Assembly: GCA_018665625.1 (NCBI GenBank)
Contig: JABJCF010000111.1
Span: 1 to 11,574 of the forward strand
DNA: 11,574 nucleotides
Direction of reading: 5' to 3'
DNA from: Nitrospina sp.
Lineage (GTDB): Bacteria > Nitrospinota > Nitrospinia > Nitrospinales > VA-1
Of the stretch, positions 1 through 8,305 are shown piece after piece. Every line of letters begins with the position of its first letter. Position 1 is the first letter of the stretch. Both the position numbers and the translations under genes were made by a program. Below the pieces are notes generated by a model that did not search any database, was not told the DNA's origin, and saw only the letters and a list, made by a program, of their open reading frames with translations.

Positions 1-2
1 TA

Positions 3-863
3 AAAAAATTAAATGTTGAAGTCTATAAGAATTATCCAGATGCGCTGATGATAGCGGAAGAATCGACTGCTTGGCCGGGAGTTTCGAAGCCAACCTATTT
101 AGGAGGTTTGGGATTCGGTTTGAAGTGGGATATGGGATGGATGCACGACCTTCTATCTTATATGGGTAAAGACCCTGTTCACAGAAAGTACCATCACGAC
201 CAATTGACATTCCGTTCTCTTTACGCATTTAGCGAGAACTATGTTTTGTCATTATCACATGATGAAATGGTTCACGGTAAAGGTTCATTAATAGAAAAAA
301 TGAGTGGGGATACCTGGCAAAAATTTGCCAACCTACGCTTATTATTTGGTTGCATGTATGCTCAGCCAGGGAAAAAACTTATTTTTATGGGCGGAGAATT
401 CGGGCAATGGAAGGAATGGAATCACGATTCAAGTTTGGAATGGGAACTCCTGAATCAAGACACGCATTCGGGTTTGCAGAAATGGGTGGGTGATCTGAAC
501 AAACTTTATCGTAATTACCCATCTCTACATTCCAATGATCTGGAAGAAAAAGGTTTCGAATGGGTTGACTGCGGCAATGCTGAAGAGAGTGTGCTAGCTT
601 TTATTCGAAAGGATGAAGAAGGGTTGGCGCAAATGGTAATCGTCTTAAACTTTACGCCCACGCCGCGTTATAATTACGAGATAGGGGTTTCGCAATCAGG
701 GCTTTGGAAAGAAGTTCTCAACAGCGATGCCAAAGTCTATAACGGCAGCGGAATTGGAAATATGGGTGGCGTTGAAGCTTCTTCAAACCCCGTAAATGGA
801 AAAACCTTTTCCTTGAAACTCAATCTCCCTCCTTTGTCTGCTGTATTTTTATCAAAAGCCTAA
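3..863 (+). CDS. glgB: 1,4-alpha-glucan (glycogen) branching enzyme, 5'-truncated by window edge
   Basis: The reading frame is open from base 3, so this is the C-terminal part (about 286 residues) of a larger protein whose start lies outside the window. The enzyme cuts alpha-1,4 chains and re-attaches them as alpha-1,6 branches in cytoplasmic glycogen. Seen in the sequence: the GH13 motif IAEEST followed by WPGVSKPT and GGLGF (the first Glu, bases 57-59, matches the catalytic Glu of E. coli GlgB), [17 protein letters not shown], and [10 protein letters not shown], whose Asp (bases 261-263) matches the transition-state Asp. Next come WQKFANLR and [14 protein letters not shown], then the C-terminal beta domain ending [12 protein letters not shown]. 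The nucleophile Asp lies upstream of the window. HDEM replaces the usual HDEV. The TAA stop overlaps the ATG of the next gene by one base (TAATG), which suggests translational coupling in a glg operon. Identity is very secure. Confidence 0.97.
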   Translation, partial: KKLNVEVYKNYPDALMIAEESTAWPGVSKPTYLGGLGFGLKWDMGWMHDLLSYMGKDPVHRKYHHDQLTFRSLYAFSENYVLSLSHDEMVHGKGSLIEKMSGDTWQKFANLRLLFGCMYAQPGKKLIFMGGEFGQWKEWNHDSSLEWELLNQDTHSGLQKWVGDLNKLYRNYPSLHSNDLEEKGFEWVDCGNAEESVLAFIRKDEEGLAQMVIVLNFTPTPRYNYEIGVSQSGLWKEVLNSDAKVYNGSGIGNMGGVEASSNPVNGKTFSLKLNLPPLSAVFLSKA

Positions 864-3283
864 TGTCAAAAAAATTCATTTGTATTCATGCTCATTTCTA
901 TCAGCCTCCCAGAGAAAACCCCTGGACGCAGGAAATCGAAATTCAAAAGTCTGCCGCCCCATATAAAAACTGGAATAAAAGAATCACAGAGGAGTGTTAC
1001 GCCCCTAACGCAAGAGCTCGAATACTTGATGAAAGTTCTCGGATTAAAAAAATAATAAATAATTATTCAAGAATAAGTTTTAATTTTGGCCCAACTCTTT
1101 TGAGCTGGTTAGAATCTCAATCCCAAGAAACTTATCAGGCAATTCTTGACGCCGATAAAGAGAGTCAAGGATTGTTTGGTGGGCACGGGTCGGCATTGGC
1201 GCAACCTTATAATCATATGATAATGCCACTTGCCAATTCTCGAGACAAGTTAACGCAGATTCTTTGGGGTATAGAAGATTTTAAATACCGTTTTAATAGG
1301 GAGCCGAAAGGAGTTTGGCTTCCTGAAGCCGCAGTGGATATTGAAACACTTGATTTGTTAGCCGGGGAGGGGATTCTTTTTACGCTTTTGGCTCCGAGTC
1401 AGGCTAAGCAGATTAAAAGCCAAAAAAACTCAAATTGGGTATCTGTGGATGAGAACTCTCTGGATACCTCTCGCCCTTACAAGATAGAACTTCCCTCGGG
1501 TCGGAAGTTTAGTATTTTTTTCTACGATAAGAATGTATCGCACCAGTTGGCTTTTGAAAATCTCCTTAGTAATGGGGATAAATTTTTAAAAGGCCTGACA
1601 TCCAAATTTTCTACGGATTCAGGGAAACCCGAATTGGTTCATGCTGCTACCGATGGTGAGAGTTATGGGCATCATCATAAATTTGGGGATATGACCTTGG
1701 CCTATGTTTTGGACCAGTTGAGCAGTCATGAAAAATTTTCGCTGACCAATTATTCGCAGTATTTGGAACATCATCCTCCTGTATGGGAGGTGGAAATTGT
1801 TGACAACACTTCATGGAGTTGTGTGCATGGAATAGAACGTTGGCGCAGCAATTGTGGTTGCCATACTGGAGGTCAGGAGGGTTGGTCGCAATCCTGGAGA
1901 AAGCCTTTGCGAGAATCCCTGGATGAACTTCGTGATCGATTTAATGATATTTTTGAAGAATCGCTGAAGCCTCTTATAGAAGACCCTTGGGCGGCGAGGA
2001 ACGCATATATTCAGTTACTCCAACCAGAGGGCGATTTTGAAAAGTTTTTTAATGCGCATGGTAAAAAAACTTTAAAGGAAAATGAAAAAACTGAAATTCT
2101 TAAATGGATGGAAATTCAAAGAAACGCCATGCTCATGTATACCAGTTGTGGTTGGTTCTTCAATGATATTTCCGGGATTGAGACAGAACAGATCCTGCGT
2201 TATGCATCCTATGCTCTAGAGTTGTTTTCCCAGTTGGAAGAGTCTGATCTTGAATTGCAATTTTTGGAAACTTTAAAATCAGCGAAAAGCAATGTCCTCA
2301 AATGGAAAAATGGATATTATATTTATTCGAATATGGTGGAATCCAATAGAGTCACTGAAGAACATATTTTTTCCTGTGGTTTATTGGCGCACTTATTGAA
2401 AAGAACAGATGAGATTGTTTCGGTGGGTACTCACACTGTTGAAATAATAAGCATGGAGGAAATAAAATCTGGGGTTTCAGAACTCTTTTATGGCAGGGGA
2501 GAGAGCGTTTCCAAAGCCATGCAGGAAAAAACCCCTATGGGATTTTTTGTGGTTAATGAGGGGGATGGGGATTTTAAAATCTATGTGTCATCTTCTTTGA
2601 ACAAAATAGCAGAGGTTAGTGACGAAATTATTGCTTTGTTTCAGTCTCAGGGAGCCCTTAAAGCACAAGAGGTGCTCAAGAAAAATTTTGAGATACCCAT
2701 TTATCCGAAACAAGAGATATTTCATTATTATTTTGATCGACTGGCAGACGAATTAGGAAAAATATTTTGGTCAGAAAATAAAGATTTGAAAAATAAACTT
2801 TTCGAAAATCAGAAAAAAATCAGATTGCTTCACAACAGGTTTGATACCCCACTTCCTTCAAGTGTATTTAGTTTGTCGAGAGAATTTTTGGCGGCTTATT
2901 GGTTAGAGATTTTAGAATCTACCGAGCCGTGTGCAGACCAGATAAGACAATTGATAAAGTTTGCGGATGGGGCCTCCATAGATAGTGAGGAATTCAGATA
3001 TGCTTATGAGGAGAAATTAAAACATTTGATTGAAAGAATTTCGAAATCCCCTTCTGAAATTGAGCTTGTAGATCAATTGAACTCCATATTGGGGTTATTG
3101 GACTCTGTTCCTATGAAAATACATCTATGGGATGCCCAGAATGAAATCTTCGAAATTATAAATTCTTATTACCCTGGAATGAATGCAAAAAAGAATGACG
3201 GAAATAAAGAGGCCAAAGAATGGTTGGATAAAATGAATGCCATTTTAAAATTTTTGGATATAAGTCCACAGGCTCTAATATGA
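863..3283 (+). CDS. Glycoside hydrolase family 57 protein with DUF3536-type C-terminal region
   Basis: An 806-residue protein whose first 340 or so residues carry the GH57 conserved regions in order: HAHFYQPPRENPW (9-21), GGHGSALAQPYNH (106-118), GVWLPEAA (150-157), ATDGESYGHHHKFGD (262-276) and SCVHGIERWRSNCGC (319-333). By analogy with characterised GH57 enzymes, Glu155 is the likely nucleophile and Asp264 the likely acid/base. GH57 covers alpha-amylases, branching enzymes, amylopullulanases and 4-alpha-glucanotransferases; the DUF3536 subgroup has, to my knowledge, no settled activity. The rest (about 340-806) is mostly helical and charged and is taken as the DUF3536-type part by resemblance only. 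No signal peptide is seen, so the protein is probably cytoplasmic. It starts on the overlapping TAATG with no clear Shine-Dalgarno, and ends 20 nt before malQ. Context points to glycogen or maltodextrin remodelling, possibly branch or chain trimming (inference). Confidence 0.9.
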   Translation: MSKKFICIHAHFYQPPRENPWTQEIEIQKSAAPYKNWNKRITEECYAPNARARILDESSRIKKIINNYSRISFNFGPTLLSWLESQSQETYQAILDADKESQGLFGGHGSALAQPYNHMIMPLANSRDKLTQILWGIEDFKYRFNREPKGVWLPEAAVDIETLDLLAGEGILFTLLAPSQAKQIKSQKNSNWVSVDENSLDTSRPYKIELPSGRKFSIFFYDKNVSHQLAFENLLSNGDKFLKGLTSKFSTDSGKPELVHAATDGESYGHHHKFGDMTLAYVLDQLSSHEKFSLTNYSQYLEHHPPVWEVEIVDNTSWSCVHGIERWRSNCGCHTGGQEGWSQSWRKPLRESLDELRDRFNDIFEESLKPLIEDPWAARNAYIQLLQPEGDFEKFFNAHGKKTLKENEKTEILKWMEIQRNAMLMYTSCGWFFNDISGIETEQILRYASYALELFSQLEESDLELQFLETLKSAKSNVLKWKNGYYIYSNMVESNRVTEEHIFSCGLLAHLLKRTDEIVSVGTHTVEIISMEEIKSGVSELFYGRGESVSKAMQEKTPMGFFVVNEGDGDFKIYVSSSLNKIAEVSDEIIALFQSQGALKAQEVLKKNFEIPIYPKQEIFHYYFDRLADELGKIFWSENKDLKNKLFENQKKIRLLHNRFDTPLPSSVFSLSREFLAAYWLEILESTEPCADQIRQLIKFADGASIDSEEFRYAYEEKLKHLIERISKSPSEIELVDQLNSILGLLDSVPMKIHLWDAQNEIFEIINSYYPGMNAKKNDGNKEAKEWLDKMNAILKFLDISPQALI

Positions 3284-3303
3284 AGGTTTGTATTGATTAA
3301 AGT

Positions 3304-4794
3304 ATGAAAAGCCAAAGACAAAGCGGAATACTGTTGCATGTTTCATCCTTGCCCTCCCAATTCGGAATTGGAGATATGGGGCCGGGAGCCTATCATTTTG
3401 TTGAATTTCTAAAACAAGCCAGACAAAAAATTTGGCAGATACTTCCTTTAAATCCTACTACGGTTGGTGACTCTCCTTATTTCAGTCCTTCTGCCTTTGC
3501 AGGAAATTTTTTATTAATAAGTCCTGAGAAAATGGTTGAAGACGGGTGGTTGGAATCTTCCGATCTTGAAATTTCTCTTAACTTCTCAGATACAAAAGTT
3601 GATTATGCTGAAGTAGGAGAGTTTAAGCGCGGTCTTTTAAAAACGGCCTTTGAGCGAGTTACGAGATTAAATGTTAAGTATGAAAAATTTTGCGAGGAAA
3701 ATAGTTTTTGGTTGGAAGATTACTCTTTTTTTGTTGCTTTAAAGGACCAATACGATGGTGCTGTCTGGGTGGATTGGCCTAAAGGAATCCGTTGCCGGGA
3801 AAAAAACTCAATCAATGAGTTGAAGGAAAAATTGCGACGGAAAATTGATTTTGAGAAATTCGTGCAGTACCTTTTTTTTGAGCAATGGAAAAGTTTGAGG
3901 AAATTCTGTAACGATCAAGGTGTAGAAATATTTGGTGATTTGCCCATCTATGTTACTCAAGATAGTTCTGATGTCTGGGCGAACCCTGAGTATTTTAAGC
4001 TAGACGACAACGGGAATCCTACGGTAGTAGCCGGAGTGCCTCCTGATTATTTTAGTAAAACAGGGCAACTCTGGGGCAACCCCGTTTATGATTGGGATGT
4101 GTTGAAACAGGACTCCTACCAATGGTGGATGCAGCGGTTGCAGTACACTCTTGGAATTATGGATATTACGAGAATTGATCATTTTAGGGGCTTTTTAGCA
4201 GCCTGGGAAGTGCCGGCGGGAGATAAGACAGCCGAAAATGGTTTTTGGCAGCCGGTTCCTGGGGTTGAGTTTTTTTCAAAGGTTTTAGAAAAGTTTTCTG
4301 ATGCAAATATTGTTGCCGAGGATCTTGGGCTGATTACCGATGAAGTTAGAGAGTTTATGGATCATTGTGAATTTCCAGGAATGAAAATATTGGTTTTTGC
4401 GTTTGATTCTGATTTGAAAACGAATCCATACTTGCCACATAATTTTTCTGAAAATTGTGTTGTGTATACCGGCACCCATGATTGTAATACAGTTAAGGGA
4501 TGGTTTGAAAACGACATGTCATCTCATCAGAAATCGAATTTGTTTGAGTACCTTGGGAAAAGGGTTTCGGCAGAAGAAATTTCTGGGGAGTTAATTAAGC
4601 AAGCCCTGGGATCGCCAGCCTGTATATCCATTTTGCCAATGCAAGATGTGCTTGGGTTGGATGAGTCAGCCAGATTTAATTTTCCCGGGACGAAGGAATT
4701 TAATTGGCAATGGCGAATGCCGGCTTCCTGTATGACCCCGGAATTGTCTGATCAATTAGCTTTCCTGATTGACGAGTTTGGCAGGAGCGGTTGA
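3304..4794 (+). CDS. malQ: 4-alpha-glucanotransferase (amylomaltase, GH77)
   Basis: A 496-residue protein, the usual length for a bacterial GH77 enzyme. It transfers alpha-1,4-glucan segments between maltodextrins in the cytoplasm, releasing glucose and making longer chains that feed phosphorylase. Motifs seen: SGILLHVSSLPSQFGIGDMG at the N terminus, WQILPLNPT, DSPYFSPSAFAGN, GDLPIYV, GQLWGNPVYDW, RIDHFRGF (Asp292, nucleophile by homology), VAEDLG (Glu339, acid/base) and TGTHDCNTVKGW (Asp393). The last usually reads THDN[DN]T, so Cys394 is unusual. The ATG at 3304 is the only choice: an in-frame TAA lies at 3298-3300. The nearest purine-rich stretch, GAAGG at 3282-3286, is too far upstream to be a good ribosome site. 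Position 20 nt after the GH57 gene supports one operon with glgB. The last 12 codons and stop overlap the 3' end of glgP on the other strand. Confidence 0.96.
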   Translation: MKSQRQSGILLHVSSLPSQFGIGDMGPGAYHFVEFLKQARQKIWQILPLNPTTVGDSPYFSPSAFAGNFLLISPEKMVEDGWLESSDLEISLNFSDTKVDYAEVGEFKRGLLKTAFERVTRLNVKYEKFCEENSFWLEDYSFFVALKDQYDGAVWVDWPKGIRCREKNSINELKEKLRRKIDFEKFVQYLFFEQWKSLRKFCNDQGVEIFGDLPIYVTQDSSDVWANPEYFKLDDNGNPTVVAGVPPDYFSKTGQLWGNPVYDWDVLKQDSYQWWMQRLQYTLGIMDITRIDHFRGFLAAWEVPAGDKTAENGFWQPVPGVEFFSKVLEKFSDANIVAEDLGLITDEVREFMDHCEFPGMKILVFAFDSDLKTNPYLPHNFSENCVVYTGTHDCNTVKGWFENDMSSHQKSNLFEYLGKRVSAEEISGELIKQALGSPACISILPMQDVLGLDESARFNFPGTKEFNWQWRMPASCMTPELSDQLAFLIDEFGRSG

Positions 4795-7254
4795 AGGAGC
4801 AGTAGGATCAATTCCCCAAATATCTTTTGCGTATTCAGCCACGGATCGGTCACTTGAAAAGAAACCCATATTGGCAGTGTTCAATATGGATTTTCGAGTC
4901 CAGGATTCTTCATCCTGATATTCTTTTGCCGCTTGCTCATGGCTTTCTATATAAGATTCCAAATCTGCGAGTATCAAATAGGGATCTCTCTGTGTGAAAA
5001 AATAATCGGTAATAGGTTGAAACAGTTCAGGCGCTTCTGGTGAGAAAAAACCGTTTCCGATTTGGTCCAGGGCTTCTTTAACTTCTGTGTTATTGAGGTA
5101 GATTTCTCTTGGGTCAAAATGTTCCTGTTTTTTCTTTTTTACTTCTTCTGCAGTAAGTCCGAAGATAAAAATATTTTCTTTTCCTACTTCTCTTAGTATT
5201 TCTACATTTGCACCATCCAACGTTCCAATGGTTAAAGCCCCATTTAAAGCGAGCTTCATGTTCCCGGTTCCCGAGGCTTCCATTCCCGCTGTTGAAACTT
5301 GTTCTGACAAATCTGAACCTGGAATAATCACTTCTGCTACAGTTACAGAATAGTTTGGAATGAAAATAATTTTTAGTCTGTCATTAACTCTTGGGTCATT
5401 ATTGGCTTTTTGGCCAATGGCATTGACAAGTTTGATTATCAGTTTTGCCATCGCATAACCTGGCGCCGCTTTGCCGGCAAAAATCTTGGTATAGGATCCT
5501 GTGACCTGATCTGGATTTTTGATTAGACGGTTATAGAGAATGATGCAATGCAGGAGATTTAACAACTGTCTTTTATATTCATGAAAGCGCTTGATATGTA
5601 CGTCAAAAATTGACTCCGTATTTACTTCAATTCCTACCCGGTCAAGAATAAATTTTGCGAGTCTTGCTTTATTTTCGTGCTTTACTTCACGCCATTTTTT
5701 ACGAAACTCAGGTTCCTCGGATTTGGGTTTAAGAGCTTGGAGCTCGGAAAGATTTTTTACCCATTTGTCTCCGATATTTTTGTTTATCAGATTTGAAAGG
5801 CCTGGGTTGCATGCTTTTAGCCATCTACGTTGGGTGATGCCATTGGTTTTATTGTTGAATCGCTCAGGATAGATATCATAAAAATCTTTGAACACATCGT
5901 TCTTAAGAATTTCTGAGTGGATTTCAGCGACACCATTAAGGGAATGGCTGCCTACAATTGCCAAATGAGCCATGCGGATCGATTTTGAAAAGCCTTCTTC
6001 GACGAGTGACATTCTTCTGAGGCGTTCGTTATCATTAGGATATTTTTCCTGCACTAATTTTAGAAGTTGGTCATTGATCTTAAATATGATCTGTAAATGC
6101 CGAGGTAGTAAATCTTGCATTAACTCGAGTGGCCATTTTTCCAATGCTTCTGGGAGAATGGTGTGGTTGGTGAAGCCAAAAGTTTTAACGGTGATATCCC
6201 AGGCCTGGCTCCAGGTCAAACTCTCTTCGTCTATGAGAATCCGCATGAAATCAGCAATTGCCAGGGCAGGGTGGGTGTCGTTCATTTGTATTGCCACCTT
6301 GCTGGGAAATAGTGAAAAGTCGGAATGTGATTTCTTAAATCGACGAATGATGTCCTGTAAAGAGGCAGAAACAAAAAAGTATTCCTGTTTTAATCGTAGT
6401 CTTTTTCCGTTCCTATTTGCATCACTGGGGTAAAGGACTTTTGAAATGATTTCTGTATTATGTTTATCTTTTAAGGCTTCGAAATAATCACCCTCATTGA
6501 ATAATTTTAGATCGAGTTCGAGATCTGAACGCGCGCCCCACAACCGTAGGTTGTTGACGGTCTTATTTTTATAGCCTGGAACTGGAATGTCAAAAGGCAT
6601 TGCCATTACTCGTGAAGTATCCACCCATTGGTGCTTGGGTTCCCCTTTTTGGTCGAGAGTTGTTTCGACTCTTCCTTCGAACTGAACTGGATATAAAAAG
6701 CGAGGGCGAGGTATTTCCCAGGGGCTGCCACTGCGCAACCAATTGTCAGCCGATTCTACTTGATAGCCGTTTATAATTTTTTGGTAAAAGATGCCGAATT
6801 CATAGCGAATTCCATATCCCCAAACCGGCACACCCAGTGTCGCTAGAGACTCCATAAAGCATGAGGCTAATCGGCCGAGACCCCCATTACCCAAACCTGC
6901 TTCAATTTCCATTTCTTCGAGATCGCCGATGTCATAACCTAATTCACTCAAAGCTCGAGAAAACTCATCATAAAATCCGAGATTGATCAGGCTATGATTC
7001 AGCAGACGTCCAATCAAAAACTCCATAGAGAGGTAATAAACTCTCTTGGAATCATTCTCATAATAAGAATGTTGAGAGAGTAGCCATTTTTTAATTAGGC
7101 GATCTCTGACGGACAAAGCGAGACTGGTGTATAGGTCCCTTTTAGTAGCAGATAAATGGTCATCTGCAAGAGAATATTTGAGGTGAAATTCGAATGATTT
7201 TTTTAAAGCTTCAACGCTGGTTTCATCTGCCCAGTCATGGTTATTTTCAATCAT
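4756..7254 (-). CDS. glgP: Glycogen/maltodextrin phosphorylase (GT35)
   Basis: An 832-residue full-length phosphorylase that releases glucose-1-phosphate from alpha-1,4-glucan ends using pyridoxal phosphate. Visible family landmarks are VYYLSMEFLIGR (72-83), EAGLGNGGLGRLASCFMES (118-136), GYGIRYEFGIFYQ, VPVPGYKN-like DIPVPGYKN (222-230), QMNDTHPA (323-330), TNHTILPEALEKW (362-374), NKTNGITQRRWL (468-479), KRFHEYKRQLLN (555-566), and the PLP site EASGTGNMK with Lys667, followed by LNGALTIGTLDGANVEI. The start is fixed by an in-frame stop 21-23 bases upstream of the ATG; no Shine-Dalgarno is evident (ACCTC precedes the ATG). It is transcribed towards the glgB-GH57-malQ genes and overlaps malQ by 39 bp. 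The last 15 or so residues (after DIWGID) look like a family-atypical extension created by that overlap. Its promoter is probably in the A+T-rich region at 7255-7485. Confidence 0.97.
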   Translation of the reverse strand: MIENNHDWADETSVEALKKSFEFHLKYSLADDHLSATKRDLYTSLALSVRDRLIKKWLLSQHSYYENDSKRVYYLSMEFLIGRLLNHSLINLGFYDEFSRALSELGYDIGDLEEMEIEAGLGNGGLGRLASCFMESLATLGVPVWGYGIRYEFGIFYQKIINGYQVESADNWLRSGSPWEIPRPRFLYPVQFEGRVETTLDQKGEPKHQWVDTSRVMAMPFDIPVPGYKNKTVNNLRLWGARSDLELDLKLFNEGDYFEALKDKHNTEIISKVLYPSDANRNGKRLRLKQEYFFVSASLQDIIRRFKKSHSDFSLFPSKVAIQMNDTHPALAIADFMRILIDEESLTWSQAWDITVKTFGFTNHTILPEALEKWPLELMQDLLPRHLQIIFKINDQLLKLVQEKYPNDNERLRRMSLVEEGFSKSIRMAHLAIVGSHSLNGVAEIHSEILKNDVFKDFYDIYPERFNNKTNGITQRRWLKACNPGLSNLINKNIGDKWVKNLSELQALKPKSEEPEFRKKWREVKHENKARLAKFILDRVGIEVNTESIFDVHIKRFHEYKRQLLNLLHCIILYNRLIKNPDQVTGSYTKIFAGKAAPGYAMAKLIIKLVNAIGQKANNDPRVNDRLKIIFIPNYSVTVAEVIIPGSDLSEQVSTAGMEASGTGNMKLALNGALTIGTLDGANVEILREVGKENIFIFGLTAEEVKKKKQEHFDPREIYLNNTEVKEALDQIGNGFFSPEAPELFQPITDYFFTQRDPYLILADLESYIESHEQAAKEYQDEESWTRKSILNTANMGFFSSDRSVAEYAKDIWGIDPTAPSTAPAKLVNQES

Positions 7255-7485
7255 GAGGTAATAATTTCTTTTCGGCTAAGGATTGGGTAAGGACAATGGA
7301 ATGTTGGAGGTGAAAAATTTAGTTGCAGGATCAAAGTATTCAATTATATATAATATATTAATTTATAAAAAATTGCATGAATTAGCTTTAAAGTAAATCA
7401 AAAAATTTTCCAATTTTTGCCTTTGTGCGTGTAAAGCTTTAAACTACTTTTTTGAACTCCTAAAGAATTCCCGAGATTTCAAGGC
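7255..7485. promoter_or_regulatory. A+T-rich divergent promoter region between glgP and the binding-protein gene
   Basis: This gap separates two divergently transcribed genes, so promoters for both must lie here or further in. It contains a very A+T-rich core at about 7336-7420. Sequences matching TATAAT occur on the plus strand (7349-7354) and on the minus strand (complement of 7343-7348), overlapping each other. A TTGCAG at 7323-7328 could be a plus-strand -35 but the spacing is 20 bp. Low-complexity A+T makes such matches cheap, so the region is supported by gene layout and the exact elements are not. No operator palindrome stands out, and no small ORF is convincing. Confidence 0.4.
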
Positions 7486-8292
7486 ATGCGACCTATCTAT
7501 ACAATTTTAAAACTATTATTAATTCTGTTTTTTTTCGGGGCAGGAGGATGTCAGCAGGACCCCTCATCCAGCAGAGAAAACCTTGCCCGAGTGGTAGTGG
7601 CTATGGATGCGACGTTCATCCCCATGTCATTTATGAATAGTGAAAACCAGTTGGATGGATTTGAGGTGGATTTGCTTAAAGAATTGGCACAGGATGCAAA
7701 TTTTGTATATGAGTTGGTAAATGTTGAGTGGGGAGGGTTGTTCGGGGGATTGGTCACAAAGAAATTCGACCTTGTTATAAGTTCTGTGGGAATTATTGAA
7801 GAGAGGAAGAAAAAGATGGCCTTCAGTATTCCTTATTTGCAAAGTGGTGTGGCTGTGCTGGCCCGAGATGATATTAAGGGAATAGATACTTTAGAGGATT
7901 TAGAAAAACAAAGCGCCATAGTGGGAGCGCAAATAAACACGACCTCCTATTATTTTCTACAAAAGTATCCTGGAATAAAAATTAAGACTTTTGAAAAATT
8001 TGGTCATGCTGTGATTGATTTGGCGAATAGAGGGGTGGATGCGGTAGTGGGTGATTCGGTTCAGGCAAATTATTATTTTAAGAAAAATAAAGACTTGATG
8101 GGAAAGGCCCGGTTTTTGGGATCAAGAATGACATCGGAATTTTATGGAATCGTTATCCGCAAAGAGGATAAACAACTCAAAAGTAAAATCGATGCCAGCC
8201 TGAACCGACTTTTAAAAAATGGAACGATTAGCAGATTGCATCAAAAATGGGAGTTGGGAGAGTTTGCAACTGTTCCGGTTTCGGACGGCTAG
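7486..8292 (+). CDS. Periplasmic amino-acid-type substrate-binding lipoprotein (SBP family 3)
   Basis: A 268-residue protein with a short basic N terminus, a hydrophobic stretch (residues 5-19) and a lipobox GAGGC with Cys22, so it should be a lipoprotein facing the periplasm. The mature part matches the family 3 solute-binding fold: VVVAMDATFIPMSF, the GFEVDLLKELA signature (59-69), DLVISSVGIIEERKKKMAFSIPY with Arg107 at the usual carboxylate-binding position, and GVDAVVGDSV with Asp190 at the usual amino-group-binding position. These residues suggest an amino acid or similar ligand (inference). No ABC permease or ATPase gene lies alongside, so it is an orphan here; a partner could be elsewhere, or it could act as a sensor component. 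The Shine-Dalgarno is weak. It faces the CNT transporter gene convergently with 6 bp between the stops. Confidence 0.9.
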   Translation: MRPIYTILKLLLILFFFGAGGCQQDPSSSRENLARVVVAMDATFIPMSFMNSENQLDGFEVDLLKELAQDANFVYELVNVEWGGLFGGLVTKKFDLVISSVGIIEERKKKMAFSIPYLQSGVAVLARDDIKGIDTLEDLEKQSAIVGAQINTTSYYFLQKYPGIKIKTFEKFGHAVIDLANRGVDAVVGDSVQANYYFKKNKDLMGKARFLGSRMTSEFYGIVIRKEDKQLKSKIDASLNRLLKNGTISRLHQKWELGEFATVPVSDG

Positions 8293-8305
8293 CTTTTTTT
8301 AGCCG
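8286..8305. terminator. Inverted repeat spanning both stop codons of a convergent gene pair
   Basis: CGGCTA (8286-8291) and TAGCCG (8300-8305) form a perfect 6-bp stem with an 8-nt loop that is mostly T on the plus strand. It covers the TAG of the binding-protein gene (8290-8292) and the TAA of the transporter gene (8299-8301, complement). The position is right for a shared bidirectional terminator, but the T-run is inside the loop and no T-tract follows the stem on either strand. A classic intrinsic terminator is therefore not shown; it may instead protect mRNA 3' ends. Confidence 0.35.

Noticed and set aside
4000..4479. Two open frames on the minus strand inside malQ (about 60 and 64 codons)
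   Set aside because: They lie antisense to strongly conserved MalQ motifs, have no ribosome site and resemble no protein family.
5591..6433. Two plus-strand open frames (93 and 153 codons) inside glgP
   Set aside because: Antisense shadows of conserved phosphorylase sequence. Their length follows from codon use in glgP and no domain is recognisable.
7399..7422. A-run/T-run imperfect inverted repeat in the divergent promoter region
   Set aside because: Low-complexity A+T with a bulge; expected by chance in such sequence and not placed like a terminator or operator.
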